Assembly (NCBI GenBank): GCA_024336345.1
Contig: JANFOG010000017.1
Coordinates: forward strand, 248,001 to 312,000
Direction of reading: 5' to 3'
DNA: 64,000 nt
Source: Mariannaea sp. PMI_226
Taxonomy: Eukaryota > Ascomycota > Sordariomycetes > Hypocreales > Nectriaceae
Shown: piece after piece, positions 11,919-22,309 of the stretch
Layout: each line of letters opens with the position of its first letter
Position numbering within the stretch: the first letter of the stretch is position 1
Translations under genes and position numbers: made by a program
The notes under the pieces: generated by a model
Told to the model about the DNA's origin: nothing
Databases searched by the model: none
What the model saw: the letters and a program-made list of their open reading frames with translations, nothing else

Positions 11919-12398
11919 CTCCTTGACGGATGTTTTGGCTCGGTTTTGGGGCTTCAATTTCAAAAATTTCGTTCTCGCTGCTTGGGAAGTTTTTAGGTGC
12001 ACTGGGAACTCGTGAAAGGGAGGAGACACGGGAAAATCGGGAAGTCCCACCGCACCGCATCACGTGTCACTTCACCGCCAACATGGGCTAAAGCGCATTA
12101 GGCGATCAAAGACTGGCCAGGTATGACCATCGAATGCAAGAATTTAATAACGTATCCGACTATCCTCTAATTAATCTCAGAGCCCCCCAAAGCTTTCCTA
12201 CTCCTGATACTTGTATCAATTCAGCATCTGTACCAACTTGGCAACTAAAATCTCGTGTCTTCTAATCCCAACGAGCAGCGGGAGTGAGCTTGTGAGATTA
12301 CAAGACCAGGAGAGCTCTCAGCGACAAGTTGGGACGGTCTTGATGCCTCTACGGGTTTCCATCCTCGCCGTTTTTGTTGTACTTCAGCCGCGAAGACC
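11919..12398. other. Intergenic and promoter side of the next gene
   Basis: No gene recognised. The helicase similarity has faded by 11918. The last 200 bases precede the ATG at 12399 and presumably hold its promoter; I see no definite element. Confidence 0.4.
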
Positions 12399-15128
12399 AT
12401 GGCGGAGCCCGAACCCTCATCCTTCTTGCTTCAGATGAGAGCAATAGGCGAGCGCGTCTCACAAGCCTGCCAACGCGTTGAAGACACGAAGTCCCCTCAT
12501 CTTCAGTATCAAGAGCAGGTGACAGCTCTAAAGGATGAAGATGAGCAGAAGTGGGCGCGTATTCCGCCAAATCCCACTAAGCAAGACTTGAAAGCTGTGC
12601 GGCAAAATACACTGAGGCTCGGTGGTCAGTTGAGAGAACTGGAGCTCAGGCACGCCGCAACTATTGAGGAAGACGACAAGGCGTATAGAGCCTCACTTGA
12701 AGCGCAGCTCAAAAAGCTCTGCAGAGATATGGTCGACATATTTGGGCGATCCTTGGTGATAGAGGCTTTACAGGAATACCCAGCCGAGCTTGTGCTCGGA
12801 TCACAGAGTCCTGGTGGCGGACCCCCTAACCCAACAGAGGCCACATCACAAGAAAACATACAATCAGCATATCAGCGCAATGCTATAGATCCGCCACCTA
12901 ATACTGAGTTTCAAGACGTCAGCATGCAAGAACCCAACAGCATCCAAGACCATGCCACGCCCACCAACCCGTCCGTACCCAACGATGCGCCCTTGCCCGT
13001 CAACCCCGTGAGTCCAAGACTCTGAACCCAACCTCAAGTCCCGCTTCCCCACTAATATTTTCAGAAAAAAAGAAATGGACCTATCGTCTCAGGCCACCAG
13101 AAACGTATTCGGACGGCGGAGGCGGAAAGAGTCATTGATTTTACTGAGATTTTCCAAGATGGCAATGCCGCCATTAAGCACACAATAGTGTCCTTCAATG
13201 ACGAGTGGTATATTTTGTGGTGCGAGGAGCACGGACTAAGCTTTAAAGATAATCCAATCATGTCGGCTGCCAAGCATCTCAACGGAAGGGCTCACGGTTA
13301 CCAGCCCAAAGAGTTTGATGTAGCCATCAAACACCTAGGCGTTCGCGTTCGAAACTGCAACAAGAGGCTCGCGGAGGAGAATAATAGGGTCAGCCAGGAG
13401 GCATATCGAAAGGGCTTTGAGCCGCCTAAATTGAACAAGCTGGATAAAAGCAAAACTTCTGTGTCCATTCATGTTTCGTCGCCTCTGGAAGAAACAGGTC
13501 AGCAGGTAGCCAAGCCGTTGGGCAAAAGGGGGAGCACAGTTGTGAATGGCAGAGGCAAGAGCGGCCGGAGACCGAGAAAAGAATTTGATGGCATTGTTGA
13601 TCCAATTCCAGGTGGTATTTATCTCGGATACTGGCCAAAATCCAAAGAGTGGCAAGCCGTACTCGTTCTCCCCAAGGTTACCACTGAGAACCCCATTGAT
13701 ATTGGGTTTCCAGACACAATCCGAGATCTAGGTCTCACAGAACAAATACCGCAGTGCTACACTTATGATGCTCAGACGGGCATTCTTGATTGGCAAGATA
13801 ACTACAAAGATGGTGGATCTTTGGTTACCAAGCGACAATTTCCCGTCATGTACTTTGACGGCTTGGAATTTCCGAGTAGAAGCTCGGTCGGCTGGATGGC
13901 TGCTAACAATCTTCAGCCTGTTGATACTCAAGATTCCAGCTTCGAGCTAGTTCCTCACTTCAAATCAGTCCGGGAATTTCTAGAGACCCGAAGAAGAAGA
14001 CAGGCCGAGAATTCACATCTGGGGAACACGGAACAAACAGAACTGAGGTCGGACCCGGCAAAGATCCATACTCTGGATTCTATAGTTGCCGTCGCTGAGG
14101 CTTTACCGACAGAACAAAGGCAAGAGAAACAGCCAAACACCCATCCTGACCTCCGCCAAAACAATTGTCAATCAGATGGCCAAGAGGTGTCTGTGCCATC
14201 TGAAGAAAGTCACCTCATTAGAGAGGCGGGCTTATCACCAAATAGAGCAGATCATCACAACCCTGGTGCTAAACCAAAGACCCGCCATGAAAAGCAGCGA
14301 CCTCATGCTCTGGCCACAGGTACCGGTTTCTCCAGCAATGCAGCTTCAGCAGCCACCACAACAGATTTTACGGCTAGCGCCTCGTCCGAGCTAGTCATCT
14401 CGCCTTCTATGTCTTCATCTGCACATCCAGCCACGGTTCCAGCACCACATAACCATGGTGAACATCGCGACTCGCCTAGGACTTCTCGCTTGCTCCAAAA
14501 GGCAATTGATGGCCTTAGATTAACTGCGCAATTTGATCAAGACGGCCCTCCGATGGAAGAAAGCCAAACTCGTCTGGCCGAAAACCGACAAAGGTACATC
14601 CAACTAAACCAAGTCCCTAACGCACTAGTGTCTTGTCAATTCCAGGCTCCTAGCCCAGAGAAAGTTGGAGCGCCCCTCACAGATGCATCACATGCTGTGC
14701 AGCAACATAACAGCAATGATCGGCGCCTTGAGAGACATCAGTGTATTTCCAACGGCCCGACATCCTTTAATAAAAACCACTCTCTTTCATCAAATGTGGC
14801 GTCGACCAGTGGACGTAATCCTCGAGCAGGACCACCACAAGGACCCAGGTCCTCGCCCCCTTACGAGCAAAGCTTCATTCCGCGAGACGCCAACTCAGGT
14901 CCTACTAGTGTAACAACCACGTATCAACTCCCATCCTTCAATCCCATGCCGCCCAATCAGACTACTCCACAGACCTTTCCCGGCTCTCAGGTAACCAGCA
15001 ATACACCTTCAATGAGCCATCAAGAACTTATATCGAGTCCCGATAATCAGCCAGTCACGCTTGCCCCTATCTCTATATTCAACATGCCAACGAAACCAAG
15101 CCTAGCACCACAGTCCGTTAGGAAGTAG
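12399..15128 (+). CDS. Conserved fungal zinc-finger-like protein, function unknown
   Basis: Two exons, 12399-13007 and 13065-15128, flank a 57-nt intron with donor GTGAGT, branch CACTAATA and acceptor TTTCAG; both junctions are phase 0. The product is 890 residues. Residues 1-150 are helical and charged, probably coiled coil. After the intron comes a block with KRIRTAEAERVIDFTEIF, then WYILWCEEHG and AAKHLNGRAHG, a C-x2-H...H-x5-H pattern reading like a degenerate C2H2 finger, then an NCNKRLAEENN helix. The middle carries a compact domain rich in W and Y (YLGYWPKSKEW, YFDGLEFPSRSS). The C-terminal 350 residues are disordered, rich in S, P, Q and N. I recognise this architecture from many ascomycete hypothetical proteins but know no function; nuclear location is a guess. 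It looks intact although it sits between transposon debris. Confidence 0.75.
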
Positions 15129-15730
15129 GCTCCCTACGCAATACCGTATTCGAGGTGTACGACCCCCAACTTGACTTCAACAAACTCGGCATTACAACTC
15201 GTGGGTGGACACTCAAGCTAATTCTGTCTACGACATCCCTCGGAACCCGTTCCCCATCGCGGCTGACCTTGCCTTTTTTCCAACACCAGAGACTACATTA
15301 AAATGGAGGACAAATATATTCAGTAGCATCACGAAACACACTAAATCAATCTATTTCGTATTCAATATTAAACTGCTCTCTTACATATTAAGATGTAGAT
15401 TTTGAACGTGGTCTTGCAGGAAGAATGAGTTGGCTCAGCTAAACTTATCAGACTGTCTAGCATCTCAGAAGTATCAATGATCTAAAGTGCCGTCTTTCTA
15501 AAGTGCATAAGAAGATCAAGCGCTAAATCAAGACTCTTGGTGACGTCTTGGACTGTCTTTTTATCCAACAACCATGAGTGTTCGCTTATTATTCTCACCA
15601 CCACGTCCCGCATTGAACTCCCATGGCATGCTAGCACCTGGGTTTTTCCCCATACCAATTAATCGTCGGCTACCCGGCCGACGTGGACCATGGTCTCAGG
15701 GTATTCTGACAGAATGACTCGTGAATAATT
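15129..15730. other. Intergenic
   Basis: 3' flank of the zinc-finger-like gene; no recognisable feature. Confidence 0.4.
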
Positions 15731-16183
15731 ATGGCTACAAGCGGTGTATTCACAATTGTGGGAAGTGCAGAGACAGTGAAGGGTGAGCTGGGAGAGGCCA
15801 TCTACTTGGAAGGAATCGTTCCATCAACGGGATGCAGGAACTGCCATCTTCCATATGAGTTTTGTATTAGTTGGTTTCGGGATGAAGATGGAGACTGGAT
15901 GCCTCAGGATGTCATGCAACCCCGTTGCCAATACGGATGTCGCCTTCTTACCGACACCATTATCAGATTATACTGTTGTGGGAAGGGTGAGCTTCAAGAT
16001 ATTATATTGGATGATATGGCAGATGATTTTGAGGGAGAAGCAGTAGCATGTTACTTAGCACAAGATATCACGGTTGTTGGAGTGAAACGTTCACAGATGA
16101 TACGAACATTAGGTCTTTTAACAACGAAGATTTTAACAACGAAGATCTGGGAGAGTATAGGAAGATGGAATATATGCAAGTGA
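15731..16183 (+). pseudogene. Fragment resembling the cysteine-rich C-terminal tail of OrsD/RecQ-like helicases
   Basis: A 150-codon frame without a clear independent start. It contains GCRNCHLPYEFC, then CQYGCRLL about 20 residues on, then a hydrophobic helix (TDTIIRLYCCG) and a terminal helix SQMIRTLGLLTTKI. The pattern C-x2-C-H-x-P, C-x-Y and a terminal helical segment resembles the tail of fungal telomere-linked or OrsD-type helicases. The broken helicase gene upstream lacks exactly this tail, but an intact unrelated gene (12399-15128) separates the two, so the fragment is either the severed tail or part of another copy. A short direct duplication (TTTTAACAACGAAGAT) near 16117-16146 sits at its 3' end. 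Alternative: a small independent cysteine-rich gene. Confidence 0.45.
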
Positions 16184-16660
16184 AAGAAATAGTTTCTTTC
16201 AACAGGTCCACTCATCGATTCAAGGGGGGCGTGAATGATTAATATCATTAAGGTTCTTTTCCACGATGCTGAAGAGATCATCTAGGAGATACATCCGCCC
16301 TTCAAGAACCAAGATTGCTCGGGGAAATCCAAGAATATCAGCTCGGTGGGCTGCTGCCTTCTCCTCCCAGTTGGTTACATGATAGCACATCTCGTTGAGA
16401 AGTCGATATCAAAGAATCCGGCAGCCCAACTTAGAGTGAGTTGCCGGTATCAAACGCTGCCTTGTCCTGAGGAGAATAGGCTTTCCTATGGTACAGTAGA
16501 GCAAAAGGGCTGTAGGGTTAGTCTTCAGGACTTCGATGTTCAACTAAGGCAAGAGTAGTTCGCGCTTCCGCTTCTGGTAGTCCGCGCACTCGCATGGCGG
16601 GTGGCCTATGGACTCTTCCACACACTTAACGCTTGTATAGGCGTTTCCTAGCTAATCTCA
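16184..16660. other. Intergenic, left flank of transposon
   Basis: Only small shadow frames; no gene recognised. Confidence 0.4.
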
Positions 16661-16662
16661 TA

Positions 16663-16704
16663 AGTCCCCCCAACCCATTTGGGCCCCCCCCCTTTTGGGC
16701 ATAG
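16663..16704 (+). repeat. Left terminal inverted repeat of pogo copy 1
   Basis: Inverse of 18464-18506 with small differences in the C/G run and near AACCCATTT. Confidence 0.9.
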
Positions 16705-16810
16705 TAAACCAACCTCCTCATCCCCAACCACCTAATATAGTATTATTAAAATCTCAGCCAATTTTATCCAATTCCTTTACTTTTTTTTCCTTTATAAATC
16801 TTATCTTTCC

Positions 16811-18410
16811 ATTCCTTCATATACAAAAGAAGACCTTTCCAATGCCCTTGAGGCTATTGCAAATAATGAGTCAATCCGAAAAGCTGCTGAGAAGTGGGGG
16901 ATTCCAAGATCAACTCTCCAGAACCGTATCAAAGGTCATGAGTCACACAAATGTGCCGCAGAAGGTCAGCAGAGACTATCTCCCATACAGGAAACCCATT
17001 TAGCTGCTTGGATAGAAATCCAAGAGTCTCTAGGGCTTCCTCCAACACATGCCCAAACAAAGGAATTTGCCCAACGCATTCTAGCAACCAAAGGAGATTA
17101 TGAGCCTCTTGGAAAACACTGGATGACTGCTTTTTTAAAGAGGAATCCATCAGTCAGGACTAAGAAGCAAAGATCTATTGATTCCCAGCGAGTTAATGGA
17201 GCAACAGTTCCTATTATTAAAGGTTGGTTTCCACACCTTTATCTTCCAACGGTCCAAGCCATTGAGCCCGAACATTGGCACAATATGGATGAAGGAGGGA
17301 TAATGGAAGGTCTTGGAGTTAATGGGATAGTCCTTGGAAGCTCGGAAACTCAAGCTATTCAAAAGAAGCAACCCGGATCAAAGGCTTGGACCTCCTTTAT
17401 AGAGTGTATCTCTGCTGCCGGCAAAGCCTTATCTCCATTGGTGATATTTAAAGGCAAGACGGCTCAACAGCAGTGGTTCCCTATAGCCCTTGATGAATTT
17501 AAAGATTGGCAATTCACAGCAACTGAAAATGGCTGGACTACAGATGCTACAGCAGTTGAATGGCTTGAGAAGATCTTTCTTCCTCAAACAGCAACCCCCA
17601 AAGCAAGGCTGCTTATCTTAGATGGCCATGGAAGTCATACCACAACAGATTTTATGTTCTTATGCTATAAGAATAATATTCATCTTCTTTTTCTTCCTCC
17701 TCATACCTCTCATATTCTCCAGCCATTAGATCTTGGTGTCTTCTCCTCATTAAAACACAACTATCGCAAGCAGGTTGGATATCTCAGCCTTCTTACAGAT
17801 TCTAGCCCCATTGGCAAGAGGAATTTTCTTCTTAGCTATTCTAAAGCCAGAAATGAAGCTCTTGCTCATAAAAAATATTCAATCTGGCTGGAAGGCAACA
17901 GGTCTTTGGCCAAGGTCCCTCTCTAAACCACTCCTTAGCCCCTTATTGCTTGAAAATAGCAATAAAGGAAAAGAAACACCAAAGCAGACTAAAAATAGTC
18001 AGCTAGAAGGCTTTCCAATTGACTGGAGTGCAGAGACTTCTATTGTCTCATGGTCAACACCTAGGAAATCAAGAGAATTGCAAAAGCAGGTCAAGACCTT
18101 CATAAGGCTTGATGAACAACACCACACCACACAACGCCAGTTATTCCGGAAGATTACTAAGGGATATGAGGAGAAAGAAGCTCTTTTGGCCAATGCACAA
18201 TTAAAAATTCAAGCCTTAGAAGCAAAGCTTGAAGCTGCTAGACCAAGGAAAAGAAGGAAGGTTCAAACCAGCCCCAATTCAAAATTTGCTAACATTGAGG
18301 CAATCTACAAGGCGCAGCAAGAGGCTGCAGGCATTCAAAATGAGAGGAATGATTCAGATGACTCAGATGTATCTAGTATACAAGCGGATTGTATAGAGGT
18401 TCAATATTGA
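16811..18410 (+). pseudogene. Fot1/pogo transposase, copy 1, start lost and one frameshift
   Basis: The frame is open from 16811 to about 17876 and continues in the next frame to the stop at 18408-18410. Order: helix-turn-helix of the psq type (GIPRSTLQNRIKGHESH), Tc5-type DNA-binding region, then the DDE_1 nuclease with NMDEGGIMEG (first Asp), LLILDGHGSH (second Asp) and ILQPLDLGVF (third Asp), then a coiled tail with a basic RPRKRRK patch. Compared with copy 2, whose product begins MPPYTEIDLSN, the start codon here is ATT at 16811. One extra A in an A-run near 17871-17876 causes the frameshift; ignoring it restores the match to copy 2. The protein would bind the TIRs and catalyse cut-and-paste transposition, but this copy is unlikely to make it. 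Confidence 0.9.
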
Positions 18411-18463
18411 AGGCATAAGAGTTATTTTAAATAGGTGCATTGAAATTGATTCTGTTATTTTCG

Positions 18464-18506
18464 CTATGCCCAAAAGGGGGGGGGGCCCAAATGGGGGTGG
18501 GGGACT
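18464..18506 (-). repeat. Right terminal inverted repeat of pogo copy 1
   Basis: Inverse of 16663-16704; ends in ACT followed by the TA target duplicate. Confidence 0.9.
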
Positions 18507-18605
18507 TACCTTGCTGATCTTTACGTGACACCCATGTCCACTCAAACTACCATTTTGTATGGGGACCAAAAACAGGCCGGCCCTCGTACGAGTGTAAGAA
18601 CATTA

Positions 18606-18654
18606 AGTCCATATACCCACATTTCGCCCACCCCCCCTTTTCGCCCGGGCAAAA
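18606..18654 (+). repeat. Left terminal inverted repeat of pogo copy 2
   Basis: Inverse of about 20614-20662; contains TTTCGCCCACC and TTTTCGCCCGGGC. Confidence 0.9.
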
Positions 18655-18702
18655 TCCACTAGACCAGCTACAATATACCAACTTCAAATAGCTCTCCTGC
18701 CT

Positions 18703-20511
18703 TCAATATTGAACCTCTATACAATCCTCCTCTATAGTAGATACACTAGAGGCATCTGAGCCATCTACAGTAGTTTGAGCCCCTAAAGCTTCCTGTTGCG
18801 CCTTGTAGATATCCTCAATGTTAGCAAACTTCGAATTGGGGCTAGTTTGGACCTTCATTCTCTTCCTTGGTCTAGCAGCTTCAATCTGGGCTTCTAAGCC
18901 TTGAATTTTCAAACTGTGCATTAGCTAGAAGGGCTTCCTTCTCCTCATATCCCTTGGTAATCTTTCTAAATAGCTGGCGTTGTGTGGTTTGGTGTTGTTC
19001 ATTAAGTGTTGGAAAATCCGGGGATCCCCCTTCTCTTCAGGATCCAGACTGTTAGTCTGAAAGTCCTAGATTTGAAGTTCAAAGTCCTAGATGAAATCAA
19101 CTAGAGATATAAACCCGAGAAGAACTCTCATCTCAATAATTAACAATCAAGTTCAATAAAATATATTTTTCACCCAGCACTACTGCGCAATATAAACAAC
19201 ATTAAGCTGAATGAAGGTCTTGACTTGTTGCTGTAGTTCCTTGGATTTTCTAGGCGTTGACCATGAGACTATAGAAGTTTCTGCACTCCAGTCTATTGGA
19301 AAGCTCTCTAGTTGACTATTTTTAGTCTGCTTTGGTGTTTTCTTTGTGCTATTGCTATTTTCAAGCAATAAGGGGCTTATCAAGGGTTTGGCTAGAGATC
19401 TTGGCCAAAGACCTGTTGCTTTCCAACCAGATTGAATATTCCTAATAGAAAGAGCTTCTTTTCTAGCTTTATAATAGCTAAGAAGAAAATTCCTTTTGCC
19501 AATTGGGCTAGAATCTGTAAGAAGGCTAAAAGATCCAATCTCTTTGCAATAGTGGTGTTTTAAGGAGGAGAATACACTAAGGTCTAAAGGCTGAAGGATA
19601 TGAGAGGTATGTGGAGGAAGAAAAAGAAGATGGATGTTATTTTGGAAGCATAAGAACATAAATTCAGTTGTTGTATGACTTCTATGACCATCCATAATAA
19701 GGAGCCTAGTCTTCTTTGCTGTTGTTATTGGTATGCTTGGAAGAAAGACCTTTTGGAGCCATTCAATAGCTGTATTATCTGTAGTCCAATTATTTTCAGT
19801 TGCTGTAAATTGCCAATCCTTAAATTCATTAAGGTTTATAGGAAACCACTACTGTTGAACTGTTTTGCCTTTAAATATGACTAAAGGAGGTAAGGCAACC
19901 CCAATCGCAGAGATACACTCTATAAAGGAGGTCCAAGCCTTTGAACCGGGCTGTTTCTTCTGAATAGCTTGTGTTTTGGAACTTCCAAGAACTAGCCCAT
20001 TGACTCCAAGACCCTTCATTATGCCTGCTTCATCCATATTATATCTGTATTGTGGCTTAATGGCTTGGACCTCTGGAAGATAGAGGTATGAAAACCAACC
20101 TTTAATAATTGGAATAGTAGCTCTATTGACTCTTTTGGAGTCTATAGACCGAGACCTTTTAGTCTTTATTGATGGATTTCTCCTTAAAAAAGCAGCTAGC
20201 CAATATTTCCAAAGTGGCTTATAGTCTCCTTTAGTTACTAGAATGCGCTGAGTAAATTCCTTGACTTAGGCGTGTGTTGGAGGCAGCCCTAGAGCCTCTT
20301 GGGTTATTACCCAAGTAGCTAGGTGATTTTCCTGGATTGATGAGAGTCTCTGCTGGCCCTCTGAAGCTTGTTTATGTGATTCATGCCCATCAATGCGGCT
20401 TCGAAGAGTTGATCTTGGAATCCCCCAATCAACAGCAGCTTGACGGACTGACTGGCCATTTGCGATAGCCTCAAGGGCATTAGAAAGGTCAATTTCGGTA
20501 TATGGAGGCAT
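18703..20511 (-). pseudogene. Fot1/pogo transposase, copy 2, nonsense codons and LTR insertion
   Basis: The gene starts at the ATG at 20511 (MPPYTEIDLSNAL) and ends at 18703. It has the same domain order as copy 1: helix-turn-helix (GIPRSTLRSRIDGHESH), NMDEAGIMKG, LLIMDGHRSH, ILQPLDLSVF, and the tail ending CIEVQY. TAA at 20268-20266 replaces a CAA that copy 1 keeps (THAQ versus THA-stop). TAG at 19851-19849 replaces CAG (QQQW versus QQ-stop-W). Both are C-to-T changes at CpA. The solo LTR at 19007-19201 splits the coding sequence after FIQLN, and the region between the LTR and 18921 has a further frame change. The catalytic aspartates survive, but the gene cannot be expressed whole. Confidence 0.9.
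19007..19201. mobile_element. Solo LTR (195 bp) inside pogo copy 2, TSD TTAAG
   Basis: Starts TGTTGGAAAATCC and ends ATATAAACAACA, the TG...CA ends of an LTR with a 5-bp inverted terminus (TGTTG/CAACA). TTAAG occurs immediately before (19002-19006) and after (19202-19206), a perfect 5-bp target duplication. There is no internal retroelement sequence, so it is a recombination remnant. A second copy is at 25534-25734. Orientation cannot be fixed from the LTR alone. Confidence 0.92.
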
Positions 20512-20613
20512 TAAGAAATAAAGAATAAAGTGGAGAAGAAATAGAAGCAATTGGATAAAAATTGGTAGATATATTGTCAATATAAATTGGGTGGCTGGGA
20601 ATAATTGGGAGCA

Positions 20614-20662
20614 TTTTACCCGGGCGAAAAGGGGGGGTGGGCGAAATGTGGGTATATGGACT
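20614..20662 (-). repeat. Right terminal inverted repeat of pogo copy 2
   Basis: Inverse of 18606-18654, followed by the TA duplicate. Confidence 0.9.
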
Positions 20663-20664
20663 TA

Positions 20665-21139
20665 GAGCAGGGTTCCTGACCGGTAGGGAGAGAGTCAAAA
20701 GGGATGCTATAGCAGAGCTTACAGAGAGCCATATTTGGGCGATAATATGATATGAGGGCAGGCGATATTCAGAAACATGGTGAAGTCTGAGAGGAGAGTA
20801 TCATGACTTCAACTTATACCACGGGGCAGAATCCCACGTGGCGGATCCGGTGTCTTAATTTTCCCTTAGCTCTTCTAATTGGCCACGTCTGGAGGCATTT
20901 GGCCCTGTGTGTGTGTACTAAAAGGAAGTTTGTATCTAGAGCCCTTATTCATAGCAGAGCTTATTAGTAAGCCCAAGATATCTGATGGCGAGCGATAGGA
21001 CTCTGTGTACCTACAGGTCTAGCTAGGCGAATCCCCCTTAATGCCAACGGTTAACCTGGATTTACGTAAGTATTTCGAGTTCCAATTAATAAGCTGATAT
21101 ATTTTAAGTGGTGCTACAAGTAAAATCTAGCATGTAGCG
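20665..21139. other. Intergenic
   Basis: Right flank of pogo copy 2; no gene or clear repeat recognised. Confidence 0.4.
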
Positions 21140-22309
21140 GCTGACAGGCTATGATGACTGGTTACAGGGACAATGTAGAATTAGAATTAGAACTTATTAC
21201 GCCCGGTGGCATATTGCCAAAGGGCACCTTACCGGACACGAGCTCAACCAGGGGAGCCAACGGGAACGGCATCGCCGATATACTCATCAATGGACCTGAA
21301 CTGTGGGATATCTGAGCTAGACTAGATAGACTCCTGCCGCCGCATGCCCCTAGGGAGGCTTGGGGCGCATAGCGCTCCGGCGTTAAATATACCAGCCAGC
21401 CAGCCAAAAGGGCACTAATTGCTGATTCATACATACATATCTCAAATTGTGTCCTTGTCCCCTCAAGCCCATTTTGTGTCATACATTGCCCAAACTGTGC
21501 CTGCATGTCCTCAAGCCCATACCATACCCTGCCATGCTTTGGCCAAATTTTGCACTCCTCTCGTCAAACCCTTGATATGGCTGCTCTATGCTTGTGTCTT
21601 ATTGACAGTATAGACCATGTCGTCAAATCATGCATTGTATCAGCACTAACGAGCTTGTTCTAGCGCCTCAACCCTATGCCGGTTAGATCCCTTCACATTT
21701 TAGGTTCCTAAAGTGACTAAGGTTTCCTAGTGCTCATCAATGGCGCGAATTTGAGCCCGGCATGAGGTCATAAGGGGAAATGGGGTTAGAGTAGTGGGGA
21801 AGATGTGCAGTGGGACGCTAGCATGGGTATTATCAGTCCAGCGATATCCCTGTAGCTATCTCCATTTTTCTCCATTTTTCTAAGGGTGATTATCCGTTCC
21901 GGTTGACTGGCAATCCTTACAACGTTAATCCACTTTCATACAAGACCACATGGAAGATAGGGCTTCTGTGGCAATACGATTCGATGCCTAAGGGATAGGT
22001 AAAACGGGGACTTGCTGGAAAATATTGGCTAATACTCTGTAAAATAGGGAGTGATTAGTAAGCGATTGGGTGTTAGGTTTTGACGCGTACCGGCAATGCC
22101 GGCTGTGTCTACTTATTCGTTTTGCATTAGCAGATGCTTCTATTTTAGTATAATTGTTAATTATGAGAAAATGGGGAACACTAAATACGAGTGGTCCTGC
22201 AATATCTGCGCTTCTATCGCTAAGATGGTCGGAGGAGGTGTCCATTTTTATTGTCGATTAATCTATTGACCGGCAAAATGGGATGCTAACCAAGTTTTAA
22301 GGCTAGCGG
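21140..22309 (+). repeat. Left copy of a diverged direct repeat (partner 33880-34434)
   Basis: Patches match the partner in the same orientation. Examples are the TTAGAATTAGAA/GCCCGGTGGC segment near 21180-21205, ATTGCTGATTCATAC near 21418, CTCAAATTGTG near 21440, and GATATGGCTGCTCTATGCTTGTG near 21573. The left copy also has an internal near-duplication, the phrase CCTCAAGCCCAT occurring near 21461 and 21510. No intact gene. Confidence 0.65.

Larger units (their letters stand above)
16663..18506 (+). mobile_element. Fot1/pogo-type DNA transposon, copy 1, with TIRs and TA duplication
   Basis: The element begins AGTCCCCCCAACCC and ends GGGTGGGGGACT. The two termini form inverted repeats of about 42 bp (16663-16704 and 18464-18506), including CTATGCCCAAAAGG and a G/C homopolymer. 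TA lies directly outside both ends (16661-16662 and 18507-18508), the target duplication of the Tc1/mariner-pogo superfamily. The total length of 1,844 bp is normal for Fot1 relatives. It carries one transposase gene in the same orientation. Confidence 0.93.
18606..20662 (-). mobile_element. Fot1/pogo-type DNA transposon, copy 2, interrupted by a solo LTR
   Basis: Inverted termini of about 48 bp start AGTCCATATACCCACAT at 18606 and end in its inverse at 20662, with TA on both outer sides (18604-18605 and 20663-20664). The total is 2,057 bp, of which 200 bp is the LTR insertion with its duplication. The TIR differs from copy 1 beyond the first five bases, so this is a related but distinct subfamily. 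The two elements are convergent and only 97 bp apart. Confidence 0.93.

Noticed and set aside
11332..12063. 243-codon minus-strand frame over the helicase 3' end
   Set aside because: Antisense to recognisable helicase motifs; composition reflects the GC-rich coding strand.
16346..16558. 70-codon frame beside pogo copy 1
   Set aside because: Short, no motif, overlaps others.
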